A DNA stretch of 64,000 nt from Catellatospora citrea (GTDB lineage: Bacteria > Actinomycetota > Actinomycetes > Mycobacteriales > Micromonosporaceae): positions 1 through 64,000 of the forward strand of contig NZ_RAPR01000003.1 in NCBI RefSeq assembly GCF_003610235.1, in the 5' to 3' direction. The notes beneath the pieces were generated by a model. The model had not been told where the DNA came from. It saw only the letters and a program-made list of their open reading frames with translations, and did no database searches. How positions within the stretch are numbered: position 1 is the stretch's first letter; each line of letters begins with the position of its first letter. Below, piece by piece: positions 43,075-51,575 of this stretch. A program made the position numbers and the translations under genes.

Positions 43075-45375
43075 TCATTCGGTCGCGGCGGCGGTCGCCG
43101 GCTCGTCACCCGGTCTCGCGGCGTGCGGGCGGTGCAGCGCGGCGATCCGTCCGGACAGCCGGCGACCCGGCCACTCGCTGGCCGAGCCGAGGACCGTCAG
43201 CAAGGCCGGGGCGAGGATCGACCGGACGATGAACGCGTCGATGAGGATGCCGACCGACAGCGCGAACGCGAGTTCCCGGAAGGGGCGCAGCGGCACCAGC
43301 GCCAGCAGTCCGAAGCTGACCGCGAGCGTGAACGCGGCGATGCGGATCGCGTGCGCCGACTGCGGCAGCGTGATCGCGAGCGCTTCGCGCAGCGGCCGCC
43401 CCCGGGCCTCCTTCCAGGCGGGGCCGATGCCGAAGATGTTGTAGTCCGAGCCGAGCGCGACCAGCAGCACCGCGGCGGCGAAGGGCACGTAGAAGGTCAG
43501 TCCGTCGGCACCCAGGACGTCCTGGAACAGCCAGGTGGTCACGCCGAGCGTGGCGCCGATGGCGAGCACGCTGCAGGCGAGCAGGCCGATCGGGGCCACC
43601 AGCGCCCGCAGGAACAGCACGAGGAACAGCAGGTTGGCGACCAGCGCGGCGAGCGCGATACGGCCGAGGTCATGCTTGGTCTGGTCGACGATGAGCTGCG
43701 CGATGGCGGTGTCGCCGCCGAGGCTGGTCCGCACGTCGGTCAGCCCCGCGGCCCGCACCAGGCCGGGGAGGTCGTGCTGCAACCGGGACAGCGTCTGCAC
43801 GGCGCGGGCGCCGAGCGGTTCGTCGGACAGGACCAGCAGGTAGCGTGCCGCGGTGGCGTCGGGAGTGCGGAACACGTGCAGGTCCTGCGGAACGATGTCG
43901 TCGCCAGGTCCCAGCACGGCGGCCACCCCGGGCACCTTCCGCAGCGCCTGCTGCAGGCCGTCGAGTTCCTTGTCCTTCGCGGCCACCCCCGGGCCTTCCA
44001 CGAGCAGTTCGGTCGGTGACAGGATGCCCTCGGCGAACCCGGTCTGGGCCTGGACGGCGGCCTGGCGGGTCGGGTGGTCGGCGGGCAGTGCTTCGACGAA
44101 CGACACCCCCAGGGCGAGGTCACGTACCGGCAGCGCGGCCGCGACCAGGCCGCCGACGCACAGCAGCAGCACGGGTGCGGCGACCCAGGGCCGGGTCAGC
44201 AGCCGTGACCAGCGCCCGCTGCCGACCTCCGGCGCCGCGTCGGGCTCGGTGGCCGCGCCGCGGCGCGGCGACCACAGCACCGCGCGCCCCAGGATGGCCA
44301 GCAGCGCGGGCACCAGGGTGACCGCCACGAGCATGCCGATGAGCACGGCCAGCGCCATACCCGGCCCGAACGCCCGGAACGCCGCCGAGCCGGCGACCAC
44401 GAGCGCGCCGGTGCCGGCGGCCGCGGTCGCGCCGGCGGTGGCGATGATCGGGGTGAACCGGGCGGTCGCGTGCTCCGCCGCCTCCAGCCGGCCCGCACCC
44501 GCGGCGAGCTGGGTGCGGACCGCGGCCAGGTAGAACACGACGTAGTCGGTGACGACGCCGAGCAGCAGCGCGACCAGCAGCGGCTGGGTCTCCTGCGGCA
44601 CCGGCACGCCGAGCCGGTCGGCGAGCGCCCCGCCGACGTGCAGGGTCAGCACGATCGCGACCCCGGCCACGCCCAGGGCCAGCAGCGGTGCGATCAGCGA
44701 CCGGAACGCGATCGCGACGATGAGGAACACGGCCGCGACGGTCACCGCCTCCAGCCAGGGCAGCGTCGACAGGACGAGGTCGCTTTGCTCGACCCGGGCC
44801 GGAACCGACCCGGTCACGCCGACGACGGCGTCGTCGGCGTCGTAGTGGGCCGCCACGAACTTCTCGGCGGCCGCCAGTTGGCCGGCGAAGGTCACGTCGG
44901 GTGCGGTGAACAGCATGGTGATGACGGTCGTGCCGTTCTCCTGCGAGCCCGGCATCAGCTGCAGGGTGTTGGTCACCGGCACGGCGGCGAGGATGGGCGC
45001 GGCGTCGGGAAACTTGCCCTCCGTCAGGTCGCGGGCGCGGGCGACCGCCTCGGCCTGCACCGACAGCGGCAGGCCGGCGGGGTTGCGCTGCACCACCGAG
45101 ACCCGGCTCAGCAGCGGAAATCCGAACTTCTCGAAGGAGCGGACCTCGCTGCGCACCGCGGCGTTGTCGGCGGAGACGAGCTGGCCGAGGTCGCTGCCGC
45201 CGTGGCCGATGGCCGGCAGGTACAGCACCGACGCGGCCACGGCCGCGATCCACAGCGCCACGACGACCCAGCGCAGCCAGACCACCGATATCGCGTAGTA
45301 CTCCAGCAGCCGACTCGGGCGCCAACGGCTGCGCGCCGGCATGTCCACACTCGACGGCGGCACGGCCCCGCTCAC
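43075..45375 (-). CDS. MMPL/RND-family membrane transporter
   Basis: A 766-residue RND-superfamily protein of the MMPL type. Two repeats of five or six membrane helices plus large extracytoplasmic loops are visible; the first helix starts near residue 25 (VVWLRWVVVALWIAAVAASVL). Conserved features are the GVVTDYVVFYLAAVRTQL and GSDYNIFGIGPAWKEARG blocks, which contain the proton-relay Asp-Tyr pairs. Members export lipids, siderophores or hydrophobic compounds. GTG 45375 is chosen because it overlaps the stop of a short leader frame (GTGA); ATG 45342 is a shorter option without a ribosome site. A SigB/SigF promoter lies upstream. The much longer frame upstream is antisense noise. Confidence 0.85.
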   Translation of the reverse strand: MSGAVPPSSVDMPARSRWRPSRLLEYYAISVVWLRWVVVALWIAAVAASVLYLPAIGHGGSDLGQLVSADNAAVRSEVRSFEKFGFPLLSRVSVVQRNPAGLPLSVQAEAVARARDLTEGKFPDAAPILAAVPVTNTLQLMPGSQENGTTVITMLFTAPDVTFAGQLAAAEKFVAAHYDADDAVVGVTGSVPARVEQSDLVLSTLPWLEAVTVAAVFLIVAIAFRSLIAPLLALGVAGVAIVLTLHVGGALADRLGVPVPQETQPLLVALLLGVVTDYVVFYLAAVRTQLAAGAGRLEAAEHATARFTPIIATAGATAAAGTGALVVAGSAAFRAFGPGMALAVLIGMLVAVTLVPALLAILGRAVLWSPRRGAATEPDAAPEVGSGRWSRLLTRPWVAAPVLLLCVGGLVAAALPVRDLALGVSFVEALPADHPTRQAAVQAQTGFAEGILSPTELLVEGPGVAAKDKELDGLQQALRKVPGVAAVLGPGDDIVPQDLHVFRTPDATAARYLLVLSDEPLGARAVQTLSRLQHDLPGLVRAAGLTDVRTSLGGDTAIAQLIVDQTKHDLGRIALAALVANLLFLVLFLRALVAPIGLLACSVLAIGATLGVTTWLFQDVLGADGLTFYVPFAAAVLLVALGSDYNIFGIGPAWKEARGRPLREALAITLPQSAHAIRIAAFTLAVSFGLLALVPLRPFRELAFALSVGILIDAFIVRSILAPALLTVLGSASEWPGRRLSGRIAALHRPHAARPGDEPATAAATE

Positions 45376-45422
45376 GGGTGCACCCGCTCGTCGACGACCG
45401 GGTCCGACTGCCTCATACGCAT
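45372..45422 (-). CDS. Short leader frame ahead of the MMPL gene
   Basis: ATG 45422, preceded by a strong AGGAGG, opens a 16-codon frame (MRMRQSDPVVDERVHP) whose TGA overlaps the GTG of the MMPL gene in GTGA. It has the best ribosome site in the region while the MMPL start has none of its own. It could be a leader enabling coupled translation, or the real start may simply be mis-chosen. No homologue is known to me. Confidence 0.4.
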   Translation of the reverse strand: MRMRQSDPVVDERVHP

Positions 45423-45523
45423 GGCGTTCCTCCTGTGGGGGCACCGGTCGAGCCGCCTCGCGCAGCAGCGCAGAGCCGCTTCGCGCGGGGCGGTTCGACC
45501 GGCGACGGGATTTCGGGAGTCGG

Positions 45524-45548
45524 GTACCCGGCCGGTCGCCCGGCAAAC
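45524..45548 (-). promoter_or_regulatory. SigB/SigF-type promoter of the MMPL gene
   Basis: Minus strand GTTT (45548-45545), exactly 15 bases, GGGTAC (45529-45524). This is the same perfect pattern as ahead of the hemerythrin-catalase operon. Transcription would start near 45518, about 95 bases before the leader ATG. Confidence 0.6.
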
Positions 45549-45612
45549 GGCGGCAGCCCGGCGCCCGGGCGCGGCGGGTTAGCGCCGGACCGGCCGGCGG
45601 TATGGCAGGGGC

Positions 45613-46608
45613 ATGACCCAGGATCCCCGGCCGCCGGGCGTCGTGCCCGCGCCGCCGCCCGACGCCGGCCCGCGCAGTCCCACCCAGCTCAGCCTGCGGT
45701 CCTGGTGGCAGGTGCTGCGCCGGACCGCCAAGGAGTTCGACACCGACAGCCTGCAGGTATGGGCCGCCGCGCTGACCTACTACGGCGTGCTGTCGCTGTT
45801 CCCGGGCATCCTCGTGCTGGCCGCGGTCGTCGGCCTGTTCGACGACCGGCTGGTCAACGACGTCCTCGACGACGTCACCCCGATCATGCCGACCGCGGTG
45901 CGGGAGGTGTTCATCGCTGCGCTGGACAACGTGCAGGCCAACGACAGCAAGGCGGGCATCGCCGCGATCATCGGCCTGGCGGTCGCGATGTGGTCGGCGT
46001 CGGGCTACGTCGACGCGTTCATGCAGGCGTCCAACGCGATCTACGACGTGCCCGAGGGCCGCCCGTTGTGGAAGCGGCTGCCGATCCGGCTCGCGGTGAC
46101 CCTGGCGACCGGTGTGCTGCTGGTCGCCAGCGTCCTCATCGTCGTGGTCAGCGGCCGGCTGGCCGAGGCGCTCGGCGGCGTGCTCGGCCTGTCCGGCCCG
46201 GTGGTGACGGCCTGGCAGGTCGGCAAGTGGCCGCTGCTGGTCGCGCTGATCGCGCTGCTGTTCGCGATCCTGTACTGGGCCTCCCCCAACGCGCGGCAGG
46301 GCGGCTTCCGGTGGATCAGTCCCGGCGGACTGGTCGCCGTCGTGCTGTGGATCGCCGCGTCGGTCGGATTCGGGTTCTACGTGGCCCGCTTCGGCTCGTA
46401 CGCCGAGACCTACGGCAGCCTGGGCGGCATCATCGTGTTCCTCGTCTGGCTGTGGATCTCCAATCTGGCGATCCTGTTCGGCGCCGAACTCGACGCCGAA
46501 CTCGAACGCCAGCGTGCCATCGCCGCCGGCCACCCCGCCGACAGCGAGCCCTACCTGCAGATGCGGGACAGCTCCGCGCTGGACCAAGGCGACAAGCAGC
46601 AGCTCTGA
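45613..46608 (+). CDS. YihY/BrkB family membrane protein
   Basis: A 331-residue YihY/virulence-factor-BrkB family protein, historically mislabelled RNase BN. Typical features are WQVLRRTAKEFDTDSLQVWAAALTYYGVLSLFP at the start, AMWSASGYVDAFMQASNAIYDVPEGRP, and the late YGSLGGIIVFLVWLWISNLAILFGAELDAELER block, with six membrane helices. Function is unproven; roles in envelope integrity or lipid handling are suggested. ATG 45613 lies on a shared upstream region with the MMPL leader. It converges on the arabinan genes with a hairpin between. Confidence 0.9.
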   Translation: MTQDPRPPGVVPAPPPDAGPRSPTQLSLRSWWQVLRRTAKEFDTDSLQVWAAALTYYGVLSLFPGILVLAAVVGLFDDRLVNDVLDDVTPIMPTAVREVFIAALDNVQANDSKAGIAAIIGLAVAMWSASGYVDAFMQASNAIYDVPEGRPLWKRLPIRLAVTLATGVLLVASVLIVVVSGRLAEALGGVLGLSGPVVTAWQVGKWPLLVALIALLFAILYWASPNARQGGFRWISPGGLVAVVLWIAASVGFGFYVARFGSYAETYGSLGGIIVFLVWLWISNLAILFGAELDAELERQRAIAAGHPADSEPYLQMRDSSALDQGDKQQL

Positions 46609-46630
46609 CCCGGTGGCCCGCGTACACCGC

Positions 46631-46664
46631 CGGGCGCAGGAGGTGTCGCCGCCGCCTGCGCCCG
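46631..46664. terminator. Hairpin between YihY and GH43 genes
   Basis: Perfect 10-base arms CGGGCGCAGG (46631-46640) and CCTGCGCCCG (46655-46664) with a 14-base loop lie midway between the two convergent stops (46608 and 46671). Confidence 0.65.
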
Positions 46665-46670
46665 AGCGTC

Positions 46671-48067
46671 TCAGAGGGTCGGCACGACGGGCTGGATGGT
46701 GCCGTCGGCGTTGAACCGCATCGCGTCCACCGTGACCTCCCGGTTCATCCCGTCCCCGGCCGGGATGGCGAACCGGTGGTAGGCGATGTGCCAGGTGTCG
46801 CTGTTCGGGGCCTTCACCACGGAGTGGTGGCCGGGGCCCTTGACGCCGAGGCCGAGGTTCTTGGACAGGATCGTGCCTCGGTGTGTCCACGGCCCGAACG
46901 GCGAGGTCGCGGTGGCGTACTCGACGTGATAGTTCTCCGAGCGGGTGTCGTCGACCGAGTACGACAGGTAGTAGATGCCGTTGCGTTTGAACGCGAACGG
47001 GGCCTCCCGGAAGTTGGGCAGGCTGAACGTGCGCACCTGCGCCGCGTCGAAGGAGATCATGTCCGCGTTGAGGCGCACCCCGTAGGCGTAGCCGTTGCCC
47101 CAGTACAGGTAGGCCTCGCCGTCGTCGTCGGTGAAGACGTGCGGGTCGATCATCTGGCCGCTGCGGAACCCGGCCGCCACCAGCGGCCGCCCGAGGGCGT
47201 CGGTGAACGGGCCGGTCGGGCTGGTCGACGTCGCTACGCCGATGTTCGTGTCGGCGCAGAAGTAGAAGTAGTACCGGCCGTTGCGGTAGGCGATCGTCGG
47301 CGCCCAGGCCCTGCTGTCCGACCAGCTGATCTGCGGTCCGAGATCCAGGATCGTGCCGTGATCGGTCCAGTTGAGCAGGTCGGTGGACGAGAACGCCTTG
47401 AACCGGGTCGAACTCCAGCCGCTGTAGCCGTCGGTGGTGGGATAGAGGTAGTAGCGGCCGTTGAGGTAGGCGATGTTCGGGTCGCCGTACAGGCCCTTGA
47501 CGACCGGGCTGCGGCGGCCGGCGACCCACGGCGCGGTGACCTGGAACGAGCTGTCCGCGGCGAAGGTGCCGGGGTTGGTGGTCGACGGGTCCAGCCACAG
47601 TTCGTGTTGCGGTGCCGGAGGTAGCGGCCCGGGAAGTTGGACGACTCCAGGCGCACGGAACCGGCGGCCGACCCGTCCCGCACGCAGAAGGTCGCGTCCG
47701 CCAGGAACGTGGTGCTGCCGCTGTTGGCCTCCAGCCGTATGCGGTAGTCCCGGTGGCGCAGCCACATGCCGTTGGCCGCCTGGAACGACACGCACCCTGC
47801 GCCGCCGGCCAGACCGGGCGTGACGGTGAAGGTGGCGTCGCTCTTGGCCTGCGCGGAACTGCTCGCCTCGACCGCGGCGACGCTGCCGAGGTAGTTGCTG
47901 TGCCTGACGTAGGAACCGGGGAGGTTGACCGACTGCAGCGACCGGGCGCCGGTCGGGATCTCGGCGGCCGACGCCGGCTCACCGGCCGTCACGGTCAGCA
48001 GGGACGCGGTCAGGCAGACGGTGAGCGCTCGGGAGACCGCCCTGCGCCTGCGAAGGATGGTGGTCAC
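46671..48067 (-). pseudogene. Secreted AbfB-GH43 protein interrupted by a one-base frameshift
   Basis: Reading from GTG 48067 (GAGG four bases upstream): a signal peptide (TTILRRRRAVSRALTVCL...ASAAE), then an AbfB (CBM42) beta-trefoil of three repeats, each ending in LRHRN/LRHRD-type motifs. The frame is lost at about base 47605. Inserting one A in the plus strand between 47605 and 47606 turns HRN-TNCGW into HRN-Y-ELWLDPS, restoring the third AbfB repeat, and the total then becomes exactly 465 codons. The continuing frame (46671 to about 47600) is an intact GH43 five-bladed propeller with GDPNIAYLNG, MIDPHVFTDDD and FREAPFAF, giving its Asp-Asp-Glu catalytic set. It is a real indel or a sequencing error. 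Product likely an arabinanase/arabinofuranosidase. Confidence 0.85.
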
Positions 48068-48126
48068 GGGGCCTCGCTCTCGGAACGGGGTGTGCCCCGG
48101 GCACGGCTGCCCGGGGCACCCTCGGA

Positions 48127-49575
48127 TCAGCTGGTGATGAGGCGGAAGGTGGCATCGGCGCGTTCGGTGGCCGTGCTGATCGGGTCCAGGCGCAGCAGGT
48201 AGTTGTAGTGGCGGAGGTACCGGCTGGTGTTGTTGTACGACTGGAACGACACCGCCGAGGCGTCCGCCAGCCCGGCGACCTGCCGGAACGTGGCGTCCGC
48301 GGCGAACTGCGCCGAGCCGTCGCCGCGGACGAGGGCGAAGTCGTAGTTGCTGTGCCGCAGGTAGTGGCCGGGGAAGTTCACCGACTCGAACGACACGTAC
48401 CCGGAGGCGGAGTTCGCCAGGCCCGGCACGAGCCGCCACTGCGAGTCGGCGAGCGGGTTGACGTTCGGATCGATGCGGGCGTCGAAGTTGGCGTGGCGCA
48501 CGTACCGGTCGGTGAAGTTGAACGACTGCACCCGCCGGGCGCTGCCCGCGCCCCACTTGGCACGTAGCCGGTCGTACTGCGCCTGGGTGATGCCGATGAT
48601 GGAGCCGTGCCGCTTGTGGTTGGCCCCGAGCGCGTACTCGGAGGCGGCGCGAACCCGGTAGGTGCTGGTGCTGGCCAGGTTGGTCGAGGTCAGCGGGAGG
48701 TAGCCGCGGCCGGTGGAATACTGGTCGACCCACAGGCCCCACTCGTTGCGGCCGTTGTACTGGTGCAGGATCGGGCCTTCGACCTGCGCGCCGGTCATCC
48801 CGAGGTGGGAGATGTCGCCGAGCCTGGTCCAGCCGCTGAGGAGCTGGTTGCTGCCCTCGACCGAGATCTGCCCGTCGCCGGACGCCCGGATGTAGCGGTA
48901 GCCGCCGACGCTGCCGGGGATCTCGATGATCTGGGTGTCGATGATGCCCTGGGCGCCGGGTCGGTCGATGTAGGGCTGGGCGGCGGTGAAGGTGCGGAAG
49001 TCGGTGGTCCGGGAGTACCAGATCCGGGCCTTGTCGACGCCGTTGCGCGGGGAGATGGTGGCCCAGTAGACGAGGTAGTTGCCGGCGGCGGGGTCCCAGA
49101 TCGCCTCGGGCGCCCACGCGCAGCCCGCCCCGGCGATGCCGCCGGCCACGTCGACCATCCGCGGCGCGGACCAGGTGACCAGGTCGGTGGACTCCCAGAC
49201 GACCAGGGAGGTGCTGCCGGCGTGCTGGGCGGCGTCCCAGCCCTTGCCGCTGGCGATGCGCAGATCGGTGGCGAGCAGGAAGAACCTGTCGCCGGCCGGC
49301 GAGCGCACGATGCTGGGGTCGCGTACGCCGAGCTCCCCGACGGTGGAGCGCAGCACCGGCTGCGAGTAGTTGAGGTCGGTCCAGTGCAGGCCGTCGGTGC
49401 TGGCGGAGAAGTAGATCTGCTCGCCGCTGGCGCTCTCGCCGGTGAAGTGGGCCATGAGGTAGGCCGCGTAGGTCTCGGCGGCGGCCGCGGACTGCGGCAG
49501 CGCGGTGAGGCCGAGGGACAGCAGCAGGGTGGCGGTGAGTCCGCCGAGCCCGAGCCGCCGCAACCGGTGTGTCAT
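48127..49575 (-). CDS. Secreted GH43-like glycosidase with C-terminal AbfB module
   Basis: A 482-residue exoenzyme. Signal peptide 1-33 (AAAAE cleavage). The catalytic five-bladed propeller (about 35-340) has LGVRDPSIVRSPAGDRF with Asp86 as putative base, GCAWAPEAIWDPAAGNYLVYWA and QVEGPILHQYNGRNEWGLWVDQ. The C-terminal 138 residues form an AbfB/CBM42 trefoil (RYVRHANFDARID, HYLRHSNYDFAL, RYLRHYNYLLRLD) that binds arabinofuranosyl side chains. It is likely an arabinan or arabinoxylan side-chain-cleaving enzyme. It lies 59 bases upstream of the broken paralogue on the same strand, so both are likely one operon behind the LacI-type operator at 49850-49867. Confidence 0.9.
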   Translation of the reverse strand: MTHRLRRLGLGGLTATLLLSLGLTALPQSAAAAETYAAYLMAHFTGESASGEQIYFSASTDGLHWTDLNYSQPVLRSTVGELGVRDPSIVRSPAGDRFFLLATDLRIASGKGWDAAQHAGSTSLVVWESTDLVTWSAPRMVDVAGGIAGAGCAWAPEAIWDPAAGNYLVYWATISPRNGVDKARIWYSRTTDFRTFTAAQPYIDRPGAQGIIDTQIIEIPGSVGGYRYIRASGDGQISVEGSNQLLSGWTRLGDISHLGMTGAQVEGPILHQYNGRNEWGLWVDQYSTGRGYLPLTSTNLASTSTYRVRAASEYALGANHKRHGSIIGITQAQYDRLRAKWGAGSARRVQSFNFTDRYVRHANFDARIDPNVNPLADSQWRLVPGLANSASGYVSFESVNFPGHYLRHSNYDFALVRGDGSAQFAADATFRQVAGLADASAVSFQSYNNTSRYLRHYNYLLRLDPISTATERADATFRLITS

Positions 49576-49924
49576 GCGTTCCTCCTAGGAACGTCGGTAC
49601 GGGCCTGATGAGCGGGTCCGGACTTCAGCGCACGACGGCATGGCGGCACGCGCCACCGGCATCGCTGCAGTCGGAAGGATCCCTCTCGGAGCACGCCAGG
49701 GCATCGGCGACGGAAGCCCGTTAACGTTCACACCCGTGCGCCAGGGGTCCCTCGTCTCCGACATGGATCCGGGGTTGGAGCCTGTTCAACTGCAGGTGCG
49801 GGCGCGGTGTTTCCCGTACCTCACGGGGAGGTTAGGTCCGTGTTAAGAGAATGTTAGCGATAACATTCATGGTGTCAAGACCATCGATGGTGTGCGTCGA
49901 AATTATTTCGTGCCGTCGTCCGGC
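49576..49924. promoter_or_regulatory. Control region of the arabinan GH43 genes
   Basis: A 349-base gap with no credible gene. It contains the LacI-type operator 49850-49867, the minus-strand promoter 49878-49851 and a palindrome CGTTAACG (49719-49726) that may be a half-site. From the predicted start site there is a leader of roughly 270 bases before ATG 49575, which is unusually long and may contain another promoter. Confidence 0.55.
49850..49878 (-). promoter_or_regulatory. LacI-type operator inside the GH43 promoter
   Basis: AATGTTA-GCGA-TAACATT (49850-49867) is a perfect 7-base-arm palindrome of the LacI family type known for plant-polysaccharide operons (TGTTAGCGCTAACA-like). On the minus strand TTGACA (49878-49873), 16 bases, TAACAT (49856-49851) is a good promoter, and the operator fills its spacer and -10. 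Repression by a LacI-type regulator encoded elsewhere is expected. Confidence 0.7.
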
Positions 49925-50377
49925 CTACCGGTTGGGCCGCGCGATGCCGGTCTCGTAGCAGATGCGCCAGCCGTCGCTCTCGTCGTACAGCACGTAGTGC
50001 CACCGCTGGGTCCGGCCGTCGGCATAGCGGACCTCGGCGTCGACGGAATAGCTCGTGGGCGCCTCCGTCAGATCCTCGATCACGACGTCGGTGATCTCGT
50101 AGCTCGCGATGTCGGGCTCGACGTGGTAGCGGGTCCACTGGTCCAGCGGATACTTCTGCTGCTCGCTCGCGCAGACCCACCGGTAGGCGGCGGGGTAGTC
50201 GGCGTCGCGGAGCGCGTCGAGATAGGCCGTGGCGGCCTCGGTCATGCCCGCCTTCGTCCGCGGGTCGGCCCACTGGCGGTAGAGCACCCACGCCGGGGTG
50301 CCCACGCACAGCAGCAACACGACGATCACCAGGCCGGGGACCAGCCCGCGTTCCTTCGGCTCCGCAGCGTCGGCCAT
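49925..50377 (-). CDS. Single-span membrane protein, function unknown
   Basis: A 150-residue protein with a short cytoplasmic tail, one membrane helix (about 14-33; LVPGLVIVVLLLCVGTPAWVLY) and an extracytoplasmic domain with conserved aromatic residues (AATAYLDALRDADYPAAYRWVCASEQQ, WHYVLYDESDGWRICYETG). Two cysteines could pair. It resembles the DUF4878/NTF2-like extracytoplasmic domains that follow a single anchor in many actinobacterial proteins. ATG 50377 has AAGGGG upstream. It sits apart, downstream of the ion-channel gene on the same strand (gap 110 bases). Confidence 0.65.
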   Translation of the reverse strand: MADAAEPKERGLVPGLVIVVLLLCVGTPAWVLYRQWADPRTKAGMTEAATAYLDALRDADYPAAYRWVCASEQQKYPLDQWTRYHVEPDIASYEITDVVIEDLTEAPTSYSVDAEVRYADGRTQRWHYVLYDESDGWRICYETGIARPNR

Positions 50378-50487
50378 GACACCCCTTCGATCGGCGTTCG
50401 GCCATCGAAGGGTATGGCCACTCCGCCACCGACGGCCCGGCCGGCCCCTCCCGGTGGCCGACGGGACGAGCGGTCCCCGGTATGCGG

Positions 50488-51381
50488 CTACCGGCCCACG
50501 CGCATGTCCCGTTCCAGGTCGTCGAGGAGTGCCCGCATGTCCGCCAGCCGCCGGGCCATCATGGCCCGGTCGACGTCGTCGGACCTGGCGTCGCTGTCGG
50601 ATCCGGCGCCCGGCGCCGGCTCCTGCTCCAGCCGCCGGGCCTCCTCCATCGAGTTGATGATGACGCCGACCAGGATGTTGACCAGCAGGTTCGCGGTGAT
50701 GAGCACGTAGCTGATGTAGAAGACGACGGTCCACGGGGACAGCGCCATGCCCTGCTCGATGAGGTCGGGCAGGTTCTCCAGCGACAGCAGCACGAACAGG
50801 GTGAGCACGGCGCTGCCGATCGTGCCGTACTGCTCGGGCTGGTGCTCGGCGAAGATCAGCCAGCCGGCCATGCCGTAGATGTAGAGCGTGACGACCGCCA
50901 GGGCGAGGAAGCCGCCCACCCCCGGCAGGCTGCGCAGCAGCGCGGTGACGATGGTGCGCAGGCCCGGCATGAAGCGCATCAGCCGCACCACCCGCGCGAT
51001 CCGGATGACCCGCAGGATGGCCGAGTCGCCGTGCAGGCCCGGAACGAACGCCGCGGCGACGACCGCCAGGTCGAAGACGTTCCAGCCGTGCCGGAAGAAG
51101 TCCTGCGGGCGCCTGCCGTAGCTGAGCAGGCGGACCGCGATCTCGGCGACGAACACCGCCCGGAACAGCCACTCCAGCGCGTTCAGCCAGCCGGCCGACC
51201 TCAGGTCGGGATAGGTCTCCAGGCCCAGGAGCACGGCGTTGGCCGCGATGGCGACCACGATCGTGACCTCGAAGCCACGGGATGCGGCGACCCTGGCGCA
51301 CCAGGCCGTGATCCCGGGAGTCGGTGACGGTTGTTCAGCCGCGGCCTCGACCTGCGGGCTGCGTTCGAGAAGCCGGCTCAT
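50488..51381 (-). CDS. Voltage-gated ion-channel family protein (NaChBac-like)
   Basis: A 297-residue six-segment channel subunit. Segments S1-S3 run about 35-115, S4 carries Arg124, 127, 130, 133 and 136 at every third position (RVIRIARVVRLMRF), and the pore is LFVLLSLENLPDL with Glu202 where NaChBac has its filter Glu (TLESW). S6 (VVFYISYVLITANLLVNILVGVII) is followed by a charged C-terminal helix (DDVDRAMMARRLADMRALLDDLERDM), probably a tetramerising coiled coil. Ion selectivity is uncertain because the tryptophan of the filter is replaced by Leu-Pro. ATG 51381 gives a full N-terminus. Confidence 0.85.
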   Translation of the reverse strand: MSRLLERSPQVEAAAEQPSPTPGITAWCARVAASRGFEVTIVVAIAANAVLLGLETYPDLRSAGWLNALEWLFRAVFVAEIAVRLLSYGRRPQDFFRHGWNVFDLAVVAAAFVPGLHGDSAILRVIRIARVVRLMRFMPGLRTIVTALLRSLPGVGGFLALAVVTLYIYGMAGWLIFAEHQPEQYGTIGSAVLTLFVLLSLENLPDLIEQGMALSPWTVVFYISYVLITANLLVNILVGVIINSMEEARRLEQEPAPGAGSDSDARSDDVDRAMMARRLADMRALLDDLERDMRVGR

Positions 51382-51575
51382 GCCCCGATCCGGGTCGTCG
51401 AGCGGCGGGCGTACGTCCGAACCGGACGGACGGTCCGGGTGAGCGGTGAGAACATGCGCAACACCTTACGTGCCGCCACCGCGACGACCGTCAGGGGACG
51501 AGCACCCGCGTCAGGTCACGCGTTCGTTGATCGGCGTTCACCGACCGCACCGACCTTCTACCGCTTGCACTCGGC

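Noticed and set aside
41400..44019. Long plus-strand open frames across the methyltransferase to MMPL region
   Set aside because: Gly/Arg/Gln-rich without motif; the minus-strand genes there have clear families.
45522..45527. Plus-strand SigB promoter for YihY using GGGTAC
   Set aside because: GGGTACCC is palindromic, but no GNNT element occurs 14-16 bases upstream on the plus strand; only the minus strand fits.
43075..47982. A single open minus-strand frame of over 1600 codons spanning MMPL and upstream genes
   Set aside because: Only its first half (from 45375) has family similarity; the rest is antisense to YihY, or is an arabinan gene read in the wrong frame, and is Arg/Pro-rich low complexity typical of GC-rich antisense.
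49640..49846. A 68-codon plus-strand frame in the arabinan control region
   Set aside because: No ribosome site, no family likeness, and it overlaps predicted operator and promoter sequence.
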